Positions 25,743 to 34,262 of a DNA stretch of 47,358 nt are shown piece by piece; positions within the stretch are counted from its first letter, which is position 1, and the number at the start of each line of letters is the position of its first letter. Under the pieces are notes generated by a model. It saw only the letters and a program-made list of their open reading frames with translations, had not been told where the DNA came from and did not search any database. The DNA lies in NCBI RefSeq assembly GCF_009830105.1, contig NZ_WURB01000029.1:1-47358 (forward strand), read 5' to 3'. The position numbers were made by a program, and so were the translations under genes. The stretch comes from Microvirga makkahensis (lineage in GTDB: Bacteria > Pseudomonadota > Alphaproteobacteria > Rhizobiales > Beijerinckiaceae).

Positions 25743-27814
25743 TGTCTCGTCCTTCCGATCTCGCTTCGAGGAGGCTCGTGGTCCAGAATCTCAGTCGGCT
25801 GCGATCGCCAAAGCCCCTTCGGCAGCGATAGCGCCAGGGAGAAGTAATAGCCCCACTGGTCCTTTCCGCTCCTTATCATGGCCTCAAGCCCTTGACTGCT
25901 TTTGCCCGTCGGCATGAAGAAACTCACGATGCGATCGAATTCCTGCTCTGTCACGAAGTCGGGCTGGTACGACGTGGCGGTGTTGTCGCTTTGGATCGGG
26001 TACAGGTTGAGATCGGCCGACCAATGCCCTTCGTCATGCCGCAAGCACAGGCGTGCGATGAGCCCGAAAGGCAATACGCGGTGGGTTGCGAACCGACCGG
26101 GAGAGTTGAAGATGAAATTTCCGAGGCCGTATATCGCCCACTTGTTTCCGTAGCGGGCGAACTCCTGCATCATGTGAGATCCGTGTCCGATCACCAGATC
26201 GGCGCCTGCGTCGAACAGCAGCTTTCCTAACCGCTTTTGACGCGCTGAAGCGTATTGATAGTTGCTGCCCCAGTGCGGGAACGCGATGATATATGCATCC
26301 GGATAGTTCTTCCGCAGAGCGGACAATTGCTGCTGTACCGCCTGTCTGGACCACATATTGACGCCGGCAGAATCAGGCCCCGCATAATAGCCCCACCGCT
26401 GGTGGTTTCGCCTGTTCTCGAACCCGCCCACGAAGATGAAGTGCGCTGTCAGGCCGTCAACCAAGGCGTAGTGGTGAACGACCTCGGCCGCCTCTTTCTC
26501 GGTCCGACCCGCGCCGAAGAAAAGCAGTTCCTCGGAGGTGAGAGCGTGGATGGTGTCAGCGAGACCCTCCGGTCCGAAATCCATGCTGTGGTTGTTTGCG
26601 AGCGAGACGGCGTTTACTCCGAGCTTGCGGAGCAGCCGCGTCGTGCCTTTTGCCGAGGCATAGTCGAGATACGGCTTGATGCCCGTCAGCTGCGATTTTC
26701 TCCTCCCCGTGAGGCTGACCTCGAGATTGGCGACAGTATAGTCCGACGACTGCAGGATGTCGCGAAGCTTGCGGGCGCTTGCTTCGGCACTTCTGACTTT
26801 CGGCTCATTCTGAGTTTCCGTAGCTTTTCCTCGCTTCCAGTAACTGTCTCCGGGATTGGTGTCCCCGAGCAGGGTGATGACGTACTCGCGTCCCTTCTTG
26901 GCATCCGGGTCCGGCTCTGGCTTGCGTGCTCGCTTTACGATGACTTCATGTGCAAGGCGTGGCAGGTTCATCAAACCAAGCTTGTCGAGACCGGCAAATC
27001 CTGGCGTGCGGTTGACCTCGATGATGTGAATGCCGCCTTGGTCGGTGATTGCAAGATCGACGCCGTAGATACCGTGCTTCAGTCTCTCCGCCAGGCTTTC
27101 CGAGACGTGACCGAACAGCTCTTGCTTGAGCCCGTCCTCCACCGTAAGAACGGATCCGCCCTGGTGCAGATTGCTGACGACGCTTCCCTCCCGCTTCTGC
27201 CTCTCATACGCTTCGACGGGTCTGCCGTCGATGACATAGACCCTGAACTCTCTTGTGTACCTCATGAACTGTTCGAGCAGGAGCGGATTGCTGCTTCGCC
27301 TGAAATGGGTCTTACATGACTTCAGAGCCTCTTCGAGATTGCCAAGCCTCTTGATGCCTCTTCCCTTGTTACCCGCAACAGGCTTTTGAATGAGCGGAAA
27401 GCACTCGGCGTCGAGCTGCTGCAAGTATGCGGTCGCAGTTTCCTGCGAGGTCAGGATGTGGGCGGTGGTCCCTACGCCCGCCCCCAGGAAAGCCGTCAGA
27501 TCGTTCACCTTGCCGAGCCCGTTGCGGCTGATCAGATGGTAAGGATCGGAAGTGGGGCATCCGACGGCCTGCAGGAACCTCACGAGCATCAGCGTGTCGC
27601 TGGCGTAGCCAAAGGTATAGAGCATCGAGAGTTCATTGAGCGAGTGGCCATTGTGCTCGATGCGGATCGAGCGTGAGTTTCGATCCAGGTGGTAGGTCAC
27701 GCGCGCGGGGTCGACGTAGATCACTTCGTCATAGTAATTCAAGGCTTCCTGGTAATACCGCCGCTCGTTGTGTGACCACACGCCCCTGACGATGCCCGCG
27801 ACCAATTTGCTCAT
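25712..27814 (-). CDS. ATP-grasp ligase fused to CapA (poly-gamma-glutamate synthesis) domain
   Basis: This 700-residue protein has a RimK-like ATP-grasp (about 60-290: PLIQKPVAGNKGRGIKRLG, EQFMRYTREFRVYVIDG, GVDLAITDQGGIHIIEVNRT) followed by a CapA/PGA_cap domain (about 310-570: ITLLGDTNPGDSY, YTVANLEVSLTG, NAVSLANNHSMDFG, AFPHWGSNYQYA, DLVIGHGSHMMQEF). CapA-type metallophosphoesterase-fold proteins act in poly-gamma-glutamate assembly, usually as separate membrane-linked proteins. Here no signal peptide or membrane span is seen. ATG 27814 (MSKLVAGIV) is preferred because the longer frame's codons from 27829 carry its GAGAGGG site. The fusion couples peptide-bond formation to a polymer-handling domain. 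Product unknown. Confidence 0.85.
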   Translation of the reverse strand: MSKLVAGIVRGVWSHNERRYYQEALNYYDEVIYVDPARVTYHLDRNSRSIRIEHNGHSLNELSMLYTFGYASDTLMLVRFLQAVGCPTSDPYHLISRNGLGKVNDLTAFLGAGVGTTAHILTSQETATAYLQQLDAECFPLIQKPVAGNKGRGIKRLGNLEEALKSCKTHFRRSSNPLLLEQFMRYTREFRVYVIDGRPVEAYERQKREGSVVSNLHQGGSVLTVEDGLKQELFGHVSESLAERLKHGIYGVDLAITDQGGIHIIEVNRTPGFAGLDKLGLMNLPRLAHEVIVKRARKPEPDPDAKKGREYVITLLGDTNPGDSYWKRGKATETQNEPKVRSAEASARKLRDILQSSDYTVANLEVSLTGRRKSQLTGIKPYLDYASAKGTTRLLRKLGVNAVSLANNHSMDFGPEGLADTIHALTSEELLFFGAGRTEKEAAEVVHHYALVDGLTAHFIFVGGFENRRNHQRWGYYAGPDSAGVNMWSRQAVQQQLSALRKNYPDAYIIAFPHWGSNYQYASARQKRLGKLLFDAGADLVIGHGSHMMQEFARYGNKWAIYGLGNFIFNSPGRFATHRVLPFGLIARLCLRHDEGHWSADLNLYPIQSDNTATSYQPDFVTEQEFDRIVSFFMPTGKSSQGLEAMIRSGKDQWGYYFSLALSLPKGLWRSQPTEILDHEPPRSEIGRTRQCEEELYLRP

Positions 27815-28261
27815 AGTTCCCTCTCTCATGGTCTTGTCTTCGCCGGCGCTAAACCGGTCTGGCTCGTTGGCCTGTAAGGCTGAATTGGACAGAAAATGGC
27901 GTGACCGCTCCTCTCCGAGTCGGAAGCGGCCGCCGGATTGAATCCTGCTGCGCGATCAGCCACGGCGGAGCGGCCGTTCATGACGCTGCTCCGGTAATGA
28001 CCGATGCTGCATGGTACGGGATGACTTCCGATCTGGGCTCGCGCAAGACATCACCGCGGCGCCTCTGGCGTCGGACGATGGTTTCGTCTGTGAGCGCTCC
28101 CGATGGGTAGATCGCTCTGACGGCAGAGGCTGCCTTGAGGCTGCCTCTGGTGAGCTGTGCCTTAACGTCGGTATGATGACCTGTTCCCACATTCATGAAT
28201 CGGACTTCATCGACCTCCCTCCACGCCGGACAGTCGCGGCTTCGTTCAGGATTTGCCGGTT
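27815..28261. other. 447-bp gap between two ATP-grasp genes
   Basis: No convincing gene is visible. Minus-strand frames of 72-78 codons lack family matches. A local inverted/direct repeat is present (cagaggctgcc, then ggctgcctctg, near 28121-28147). The gap directly follows an IS3-type transposase remnant, so it is probably a scar of an insertion or deletion. Confidence 0.4.
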
Positions 28262-28468
28262 CTAGCGCATCAGGTGCTGCTCGGCGGCGACTTTCTCCTG
28301 CCGTCCCTCGGGCGGATGCTCGATTTCACGCCCGCGGCGGCGGATCCAATGCCGCAGGGTCGATTGGCCGACTCCGAGATCCGCAGCAATCTCGTGGTGG
28401 TTGCGGCCGCTCGTCAGGGCGAGCCGAACCGCCTCGTCCTGGAACTCCTTGGAAAATCGCCGCTGGGA
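28262..28468 (-). mobile_element. IS3-family OrfA remnant fused in frame to the upstream gene
   Basis: About 68 residues match the N-terminal helix-turn-helix of IS3-type transposase subunit A (FSKEFQDEAVRLALTSG, EIAADLGVGQSTLRHWIRRR). Homology ends at EKVAAE before the stop at 28262, and no OrfB or terminal repeats are visible. It is a fragment, not an active element. Confidence 0.8.
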
Positions 28469-31243
28469 ACTCTTTCGCGTATCTTTTATGGCCGTGGGCG
28501 AGGGTGACTCTCCCAGGGTGCTCAGGAAGCTTTGCCTGTTTCTGCGAAGGAGGTCCACTGGTGCCTCGGGGCTCATGCAAAGGCAGCTCACGAGTTCCTG
28601 AAGACTTTCGGCAGTCTCGATCTCCTGGACGAGCTCGACGATTTTCTCCGCCGCGGCTTGGCCGAGAACGGGAGAAGCATTGGACATGAACTTCAACTTG
28701 ACTTCTTCCGTCGTCAGGAAATTCGTCGGATCGCCTTTCGGCAGATCCACTTGCAGAGAATTGGTTCTCCCGTCCTTGAGAGTCACCGTGACGCTCGATG
28801 AACGGGTCTGCTCCGGATAGGATCTTCCCAGCGCCTTGTCGGAAACGATCTCGATCCTTGCTGCAAGGTCCCTCACGCGGGGGTCATCAATGGAATCCCT
28901 CTCGAACTGCCGCACCGTGAGTTCTCCGTCGAGAACGGCACGCGCAAGACAATAATACAGATTGAACTGAGCTCTTTTGTAAGACATGTCGGCTTCGGGC
29001 TGCGCGCGGGCGACATACATTCCCTTCGGCAACTGCCGGACCAGGATCTTGTCGATATCGTCCGGACCGAAGTTCATATCCCGCCTGATCTTCAGAAGCG
29101 CTTCAAGAGATCCATGAGTCATTCGGCATGTGGGAAAAGGCTTCAGATAGACATTCATGATTTCGAAGCTGGTGCCTAAACCTCGCTCTGCGAAGCGCAA
29201 GGAAACAGCAGGGTCATCCCGCAGTTTCGGCCCCTTCTGACCAGCCCCGGCAGCGATGGCAGCTTCGATTCCGATGCGGGCGCACAGACCTCTTGAATAG
29301 GGATCCATATTGGCAGGTATCCTGCTGCCGAACCGAGATTGGGAGGCATAGCCTGCTAGCCCCATCGCAGTCGATATTTGAGCGATGGACTGGCCCCGCA
29401 GACGCGCGGCAACAGCGGCGGCGGCGTAGAAGGAGCTTTTCGTTCCGACGGATCCGCCCCGTATCTTGCAGGCCACGTCGTACCCTATGACAAGGGCCGT
29501 CAGGAGCTCCTTGCCGGTGGCCTTCCGCCGCTCGCACTCCGCGAGAGCCGTCGGGACGACAATGCGCCCTGGATGCGCGGATGCTCCTGTGGCGGCAGCG
29601 ATCCTGTGCCCATCGTTGAAATCGTGGATCTGCGCGTAAGCGGCATTTGCGAAGGCAGCCATTTGGCTTGAACGGCGCAAGTCCGTTCCGAATATAGCGG
29701 CCTCCTGCGCGCCAGCGACTTCGCGAGCGATGTTCGTGATCGGAACCGCAGCCGGATGACCTGAGCCCAGGATGATCGTGCCTAGGCTGTCGAGCAACAG
29801 AACCTTGGCGCGCTGGATGACCTCGGCTGGAATATCCTCGTACCGCGTATCGTGGATGTAAGCCGTGATCTCCCCGTCGTCGATCCGCGCCGATGGAACC
29901 TTTATTGGCACAGATGGCGCGGAGCGTGCCGGCTTCGCCTTGCTGGCGGGCGCCCGTGCGCTTCTATCCGCCTGCCTGTATGGCGCGAGGCTGAGGATCT
30001 CGATCTCGGATACCTTCGCCTTGTGTGGGCCGCTCATGCAGGCGAAGACCGCGAACTCGAGCAGCCGTAACGGGCCGGTGAGGCTGACCTCGACATCTCC
30101 ACTGTCGAGGTTCGTTGCCTGGCCGCGCAGACCCTTTTCGGTCGCGAGCTTGGTGACCCATTTTCTGTAGCCTACCCGCTGAACCTTGCCTTTGACCCGA
30201 AAGGCTACGGTTGCGAGGCTGTTTCGCTCCATCGGCTGTTGGTCGGCGGGATACCCAGCCCCTGAAATCTTGTAGTCGCGGAGAAAGAATGCCGAGAGTC
30301 TACTTTTCACCTTGGGATCTGCCAGCGAATGCAATGTCGCCGTCCAGCCCGCATTGCCTTCAATGATGCAAGGTCCTGCATCGGTCATAGCGACATCCCA
30401 TCCCACGGTCATGGGCCCGCCTAGAGCCTCGTGGGCCGACTTGCAGATGGCGAAAATATCTTCGAGGCGCTCGAGTTTGTAGCCGGGGAGAACGATATTG
30501 CTGGTGGGGTGCCTCTCGAAACTTTTACTGCCAAGAATCTTGCCCTCGTCGATGAGCCCAGGATGGATCAGGCGGTGGCTATCCAGATCAATGCCGCAGT
30601 AGAGGCCGCCGACCGAGACATTGTCGACGACGGAATTCCCGGTACCCATCCGCAGAGTGGCGGCCACTATCTCGACCTTGCCGGTTCGACCGAGGTAGGT
30701 GAGGCAGCGGATCGTATTGAGCGAGGAGGGCGAGAATACAGCGTAGTCTTCGGACTGAACCACCACGTCCTGCACCAAGGTGCTCTTGTGGGCCTTGAGG
30801 AGCCTAAGAAGGTTGGTCTTGCCGACGGCCTCCGCGCTGCCGTCCGCTTTGCGGATCATGCCGTGGTCGAGCAGAAAGGCGCCCTCGCCACCACTCCCTG
30901 AACGAGCCTTGACGAACCAGCGACCACTGCTCAGCAGACGGACGAGGTCGCTGGTGGGGATCCGTCGGCCTTCGGGGCTGAAAGCCGTGTCCTGGACGAC
31001 GATCCACCGCGTGACAGGCGTACTGATGCCGATGCCGGCCAGGTAGGCAGAGAGCAGGAACTTGTCCTGGAAGATGCGGCGCGTCGACTTTGGACCGATA
31101 TTGTAAAACTTGTTGTGATCACGAAAAAAGTTGAGGAGTTTGAACCCCTTTTTCTGGGTAATTCGCCGGTATGATGGAAACCAAGCATGGATGAAGCTCT
31201 CTGCATCCGCTTCTGGATTCAGAGAATTACGGGCGCGCTTCAT
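28262..31243 (-). CDS. Four-part fusion: ATP-grasp, acylphosphatase, MmgE/PrpD and transposase remnant
   Basis: This 993-residue protein has a sugar-transfer-associated type ATP-grasp (about 50-325: FVKARSGSGGEGAFLL, SLNTIRCLTYLGRTGKVEI, GWDVAMTDAGPCIIEGNAGW); an acylphosphatase (344-420) keeping catalytic Arg360 in GKVQRVGYRKW and Asn378 in GQATNLDSG; an Ala/Pro/Lys linker (421-455); and a MmgE/PrpD domain (about 456-890: VLLLDSLGTIILGSG, IHDFNDGHRIAA, ASAHPGRIVVPTALA, KPFPTCRMTHGSLEA). Residues 926-993 are an IS3-type OrfA HTH (RRFSKEFQDEAVRLALTSGR), so the natural stop has been lost. ATG 31243 has AGGTGA close upstream. MmgE/PrpD proteins are hydratases, dehydratases or decarboxylases of acids such as methylcitrate and aconitate. 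The combined function is unknown. Confidence 0.82.
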   Translation of the reverse strand: MKRARNSLNPEADAESFIHAWFPSYRRITQKKGFKLLNFFRDHNKFYNIGPKSTRRIFQDKFLLSAYLAGIGISTPVTRWIVVQDTAFSPEGRRIPTSDLVRLLSSGRWFVKARSGSGGEGAFLLDHGMIRKADGSAEAVGKTNLLRLLKAHKSTLVQDVVVQSEDYAVFSPSSLNTIRCLTYLGRTGKVEIVAATLRMGTGNSVVDNVSVGGLYCGIDLDSHRLIHPGLIDEGKILGSKSFERHPTSNIVLPGYKLERLEDIFAICKSAHEALGGPMTVGWDVAMTDAGPCIIEGNAGWTATLHSLADPKVKSRLSAFFLRDYKISGAGYPADQQPMERNSLATVAFRVKGKVQRVGYRKWVTKLATEKGLRGQATNLDSGDVEVSLTGPLRLLEFAVFACMSGPHKAKVSEIEILSLAPYRQADRSARAPASKAKPARSAPSVPIKVPSARIDDGEITAYIHDTRYEDIPAEVIQRAKVLLLDSLGTIILGSGHPAAVPITNIAREVAGAQEAAIFGTDLRRSSQMAAFANAAYAQIHDFNDGHRIAAATGASAHPGRIVVPTALAECERRKATGKELLTALVIGYDVACKIRGGSVGTKSSFYAAAAVAARLRGQSIAQISTAMGLAGYASQSRFGSRIPANMDPYSRGLCARIGIEAAIAAGAGQKGPKLRDDPAVSLRFAERGLGTSFEIMNVYLKPFPTCRMTHGSLEALLKIRRDMNFGPDDIDKILVRQLPKGMYVARAQPEADMSYKRAQFNLYYCLARAVLDGELTVRQFERDSIDDPRVRDLAARIEIVSDKALGRSYPEQTRSSSVTVTLKDGRTNSLQVDLPKGDPTNFLTTEEVKLKFMSNASPVLGQAAAEKIVELVQEIETAESLQELVSCLCMSPEAPVDLLRRNRQSFLSTLGESPSPTAIKDTRKSSQRRFSKEFQDEAVRLALTSGRNHHEIAADLGVGQSTLRHWIRRRGREIEHPPEGRQEKVAAEQHLMR

Positions 31244-31673
31244 TTATTCACCTGCGTTCTGGCAATTAGCATACAGATGAAAGCATACAGATGCGAGCTG
31301 TTTACGCCAGATTGCCCCCTAGCTATTCTGAGTTAGAGGCCTTCATCCCGTTGGCTAATCCGAGTGATCGATGCCGGCTTGGTGACCATGCCCGTCTGTA
31401 CTCAGTCACGCGGGTCGAAAGACATGATGAGCCAATGATGCAGCCGGATTTCAACGCGTCTGATCCAAAATTCCGGGGGGCCCAATGCTTGCGGCGATCT
31501 CGGGCGATCGACCCTTGGGCCGGCGAGAACCCGTCCCGGGCTTTGCCGGTTTCTCTGCTCCTGGAGTCCTGAGGCATTCTTAAGCGGACGAGATCTGCGG
31601 AAGGAGGCGCCTCAGAAACGCTACGCGATACAGGGCAGAACCGGCGAACCGCTCGGTGCAAACACGGATTTTA
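31244..31673. other. 430-bp gap, no recognisable gene
   Basis: Frames of 93 codons (+) and 112 codons (-) are open here, but neither has a domain, good start or neighbour logic. It probably contains the promoter of the ATP-grasp/MmgE fusion, since AT-rich sequence lies near 31240-31290. The remainder may be decayed DNA. Confidence 0.35.
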
Positions 31674-32591
31674 CTACGCCTTGGCCGAGTACACGCTGTG
31701 CATTTTCGTCGGCCTGAACGTGCGCTTCATCTGAGCCAGTCCGGATCGACCGCTATCCGAAAAATCATTGAAGTAGGCAAGCTGCGGATGCTCTTTCATC
31801 AGATGATAGCGCTGGAGATACGCAAGCCCTGGAAAGTCGTGATCCGAAATGGTGATGAAGATGCTGCCATAGGACTGGTTGATCGCCCCGCCGAACGAGA
31901 AGGCGCGAATTGCTCCGTCTACCTCGACGACCTGGCCAGCGAGAATGTCTCGCGTGAAGATATCCGACCGCGCCAGGCACTCAGAGGTGAACTTGTTGTA
32001 AAGTCCGATTTTCACCCCGGAATTCAGCAGATCATCATACCACTTCTGGCGCAGATTCATGCAGGTCTGCTGGTCGTCCTTCTGGAATTCCCGCACGACG
32101 ACATTCCCGTCATTGGCGTAGCGTGAAATCTTTCTGCGGAGAGTTTGGAAGGAACTGCCCTTCAGCGCCAGGACTGCCGCGCAATCGTATACATACTCGT
32201 CATATTGATGCTTGATTTGGAGCCCCTCCCGCGCGAGCACCGGCGCATCGCCCTCCTGAACGCGCATGACCCGGCTTGTCTGGTCCTGGTTGAAGTCTCG
32301 AATGCGTTCCAGGGCTCGCCGCAATGGAACCGGAGCAAATGGAAATGGGGGCAGAAAGAGGCTCAGGCGAATGCGCTCCTCTCTCTCCTGCAGCAGGTAG
32401 AGCAGAATCGACCCCTCGATTTGTTCAAAGAGCAAGGCACGGCTTTTCGTACTCGCTCCGGCGAAGTACAAGTAAGGGAAATAGTATAGCCAGGATTGGG
32501 CTTGATGTTGGGCGGCAGCTTCCGCGAAATTCTTGTAATCGCTGACCTCTATCTTTTTGAGGTCGGATAGATCCCTTGGAATGCTCCGCAT
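31674..32591 (-). CDS. DUF2156-like (lysyl-PG synthetase C-terminal type) acyl/aminoacyl transferase
   Basis: This 305-residue protein resembles the DUF2156 / phosphatidylglycerol lysyltransferase C-terminal family, a double-GNAT-like fold related to FemAB. The tail DFSDSGRSGLAQMKRTFRPT and the segment VVREFQKDDQQTCMNLRQKW fit the family pattern. These enzymes move aminoacyl groups from tRNA, or acyl groups, to acceptors. No membrane segment is present, unlike MprF. Beside three ATP-grasp ligases it could add a residue to the same product. The family assignment is moderate and the substrate is not predictable. Confidence 0.65.
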   Translation of the reverse strand: MRSIPRDLSDLKKIEVSDYKNFAEAAAQHQAQSWLYYFPYLYFAGASTKSRALLFEQIEGSILLYLLQEREERIRLSLFLPPFPFAPVPLRRALERIRDFNQDQTSRVMRVQEGDAPVLAREGLQIKHQYDEYVYDCAAVLALKGSSFQTLRRKISRYANDGNVVVREFQKDDQQTCMNLRQKWYDDLLNSGVKIGLYNKFTSECLARSDIFTRDILAGQVVEVDGAIRAFSFGGAINQSYGSIFITISDHDFPGLAYLQRYHLMKEHPQLAYFNDFSDSGRSGLAQMKRTFRPTKMHSVYSAKA

Positions 32592-32998
32592 GCCCTGCGT
32601 TCCCTAGTTCCTGTCGGCGAACCGGACCCACTTCGCCGAAGAATGCTCTAGAAGCCATTGATGATCTTCGCTGCAGTAGCCGAACGCGACGTCCAATGTA
32701 CAAGAGTCTCCGTTTCGCCGTGAGATGGCATTGGGTCTACTCCCTTGGTGGTGCGTGGAGGCTTCGCAGCATCGCCGGCTTCGCGGCAGGGGGCCAGGCA
32801 AACCGAATCGATTCGAACCTGGACTGGTTACGCTGAACAGGAGAGCGTTCTCGCAGCTGCAGGGTCTGCCCTCGGGCTGAGCCGGGCGTTTCGTCCCGGA
32901 ATTCCTCGGCAATCCAACGACCCGACATCGGCTGCCGGGCCAGGTGCGAACGCATGACGATCACATCTTCAACAATCCAGGACGTTGAAGCGCGACAG
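32592..32998. other. 407-bp gap, no recognisable gene
   Basis: Frames of 86-120 codons are open on both strands, but none shows a domain or a credible ribosome-binding site. The sequence separates the DUF2156 gene from the coiled-coil membrane protein gene. Nothing further is seen. Confidence 0.35.
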
Positions 32999-33640
32999 CT
33001 ATTCTGAATCTGCCGATATCTTGACCGTCGGAGACAGTTTTGGAGAAGCCGGATCCGAAGCGGGTTCAGCGGTCCTTTCCCGATCGCCCCTGATCGCACT
33101 GACTGGTGGAGTGGACGGAAAGGGAGAGATCACGTTCTTTGCGCGCGGCACGGGGGCTTGCTTGTCATTGAAGGACCTGTGCATGCGCGAGAAGGCTTTG
33201 CGCATTCGCTCGAACGAGGATCGGGCCTCTCGGAAAGCGACACGCGCATCCTCCGATTCTTGATCCAGGATGCTGAACCGCTCGTGAGCATTGTTGAGAA
33301 AAGTGCCTATCTGCTCGTCGATGTGGCTCATCCGCGCCTGAAGCTCCGAGAGCGTTCTTGCGTGGCGTTGCTGGTGGAAAGCGAAAATGGCCAGGAGAAA
33401 GGTCGCGCAAAGCGCCACAAGGATCAGCGGCGGTGCAGCCGCCGTCCCGTACAGAGCCCCAAGGAGAATGGCCGTGATGCTCAGGACGGCAGTTGATGCA
33501 ATGATAAAGGTATCTCGCGTCAGCGCTGCAACAAGCGAAGGGGAAGCAACGAATATCAATGCCATCCAGAGGGGCATGGCAGCTATAAATTCCATGGCGC
33601 CCTTGAGAGCGCCTTGCGTCCAGAGCAACAATTCGGACAT
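32999..33640 (-). CDS. Membrane protein with cytoplasmic coiled-coil and disordered tail
   Basis: This 213-residue protein has no named family. Three hydrophobic stretches lie at about 14-40, 45-65 and 70-88. They are followed by a charged helical region (about 92-150: RTLSELQARMSHIDEQIG, EDARVAFREARSSFERM) likely to form a coiled coil, and a Pro/Ser/Lys-rich tail. An ideal GAGGTGA lies just before ATG 33640, so translation is likely strong. Its position between the ligase cluster and the protease suggests a scaffold or membrane organiser, but there is no direct evidence. Confidence 0.65.
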   Translation of the reverse strand: MSELLLWTQGALKGAMEFIAAMPLWMALIFVASPSLVAALTRDTFIIASTAVLSITAILLGALYGTAAAPPLILVALCATFLLAIFAFHQQRHARTLSELQARMSHIDEQIGTFLNNAHERFSILDQESEDARVAFREARSSFERMRKAFSRMHRSFNDKQAPVPRAKNVISPFPSTPPVSAIRGDRERTAEPASDPASPKLSPTVKISADSE

Positions 33641-34147
33641 GGATCACCTCTGCGTCGCCAAACGCCTCGCCTGCCAATGTGGACGTTAGTTTCCTAGGCT
33701 GAGACCGCGATTGCCATTGCACCCGTGGTGTAATCCTTATGGACTATGGAGACCTGTGGGGACGTGACACGATCGCGACCTCAACCGGCTGCGAGAGATG
33801 CCTTCTGCGCGCTTTCAGCCAAGCTGCGATATCAATGCGCGACATTCCCATTGGGGATGCTGGAGCGCGCCACCTGCATGGCCGGTGTCACTGCCGAGGC
33901 CTTGCCATCCTGCGAATCGAAACTTCACGATTCTCGACCGAGGCGGAACCGCTCGCGGGGCGGCATGCGCGGCTTTGCGAATCGTATGCCCGGCGCGCTG
34001 TGACGGATCACGTGAAAATTCCGTGGATCCATCATGCCCCTGCGGCCGGTTTCGTGGCCTCCCTGTTCACATCCCATCAGGCCAGGAAGATGAAACCTGT
34101 TCACTCCTTCCCATGCTGGCCGAACCACTGAGTGCCAAACAAACGAA
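33641..34147. other. Gene-poor stretch before the protease terminator
   Basis: About 500 bp with no credible gene. A 130-codon + strand frame (33739-34131) has irregular composition and no domain. Nothing else is recognised. Confidence 0.35.
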
Positions 34148-34179
34148 ATGCGGCCTCGGTCGGTAGACCGAGGCCGCAT
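34148..34179 (-). terminator. Strong hairpin terminator of the protease gene
   Basis: Bases 34148-34161 and 34166-34179 form a perfect 14-bp GC-rich stem with a 4-base loop. On the minus strand it is followed by TTCGTTTGTTTGG. It lies 84 bases past the protease stop, as expected for an intrinsic terminator. Confidence 0.85.
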
Positions 34180-34262
34180 CTTCCAGGAGGAGCCGGGTTA
34201 CATCACGGTGCGAACGAACGCCTCGAGCGGCTCCTTGCCATCAGCGAGAAAGCTCGCCCGGG

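Noticed and set aside
31323..31661. 112-codon minus frame between the DUF2156-like and ATP-grasp fusion genes
   Set aside because: No ribosome-binding site, no domain and composition unlike its neighbours. It is treated as a chance open frame.
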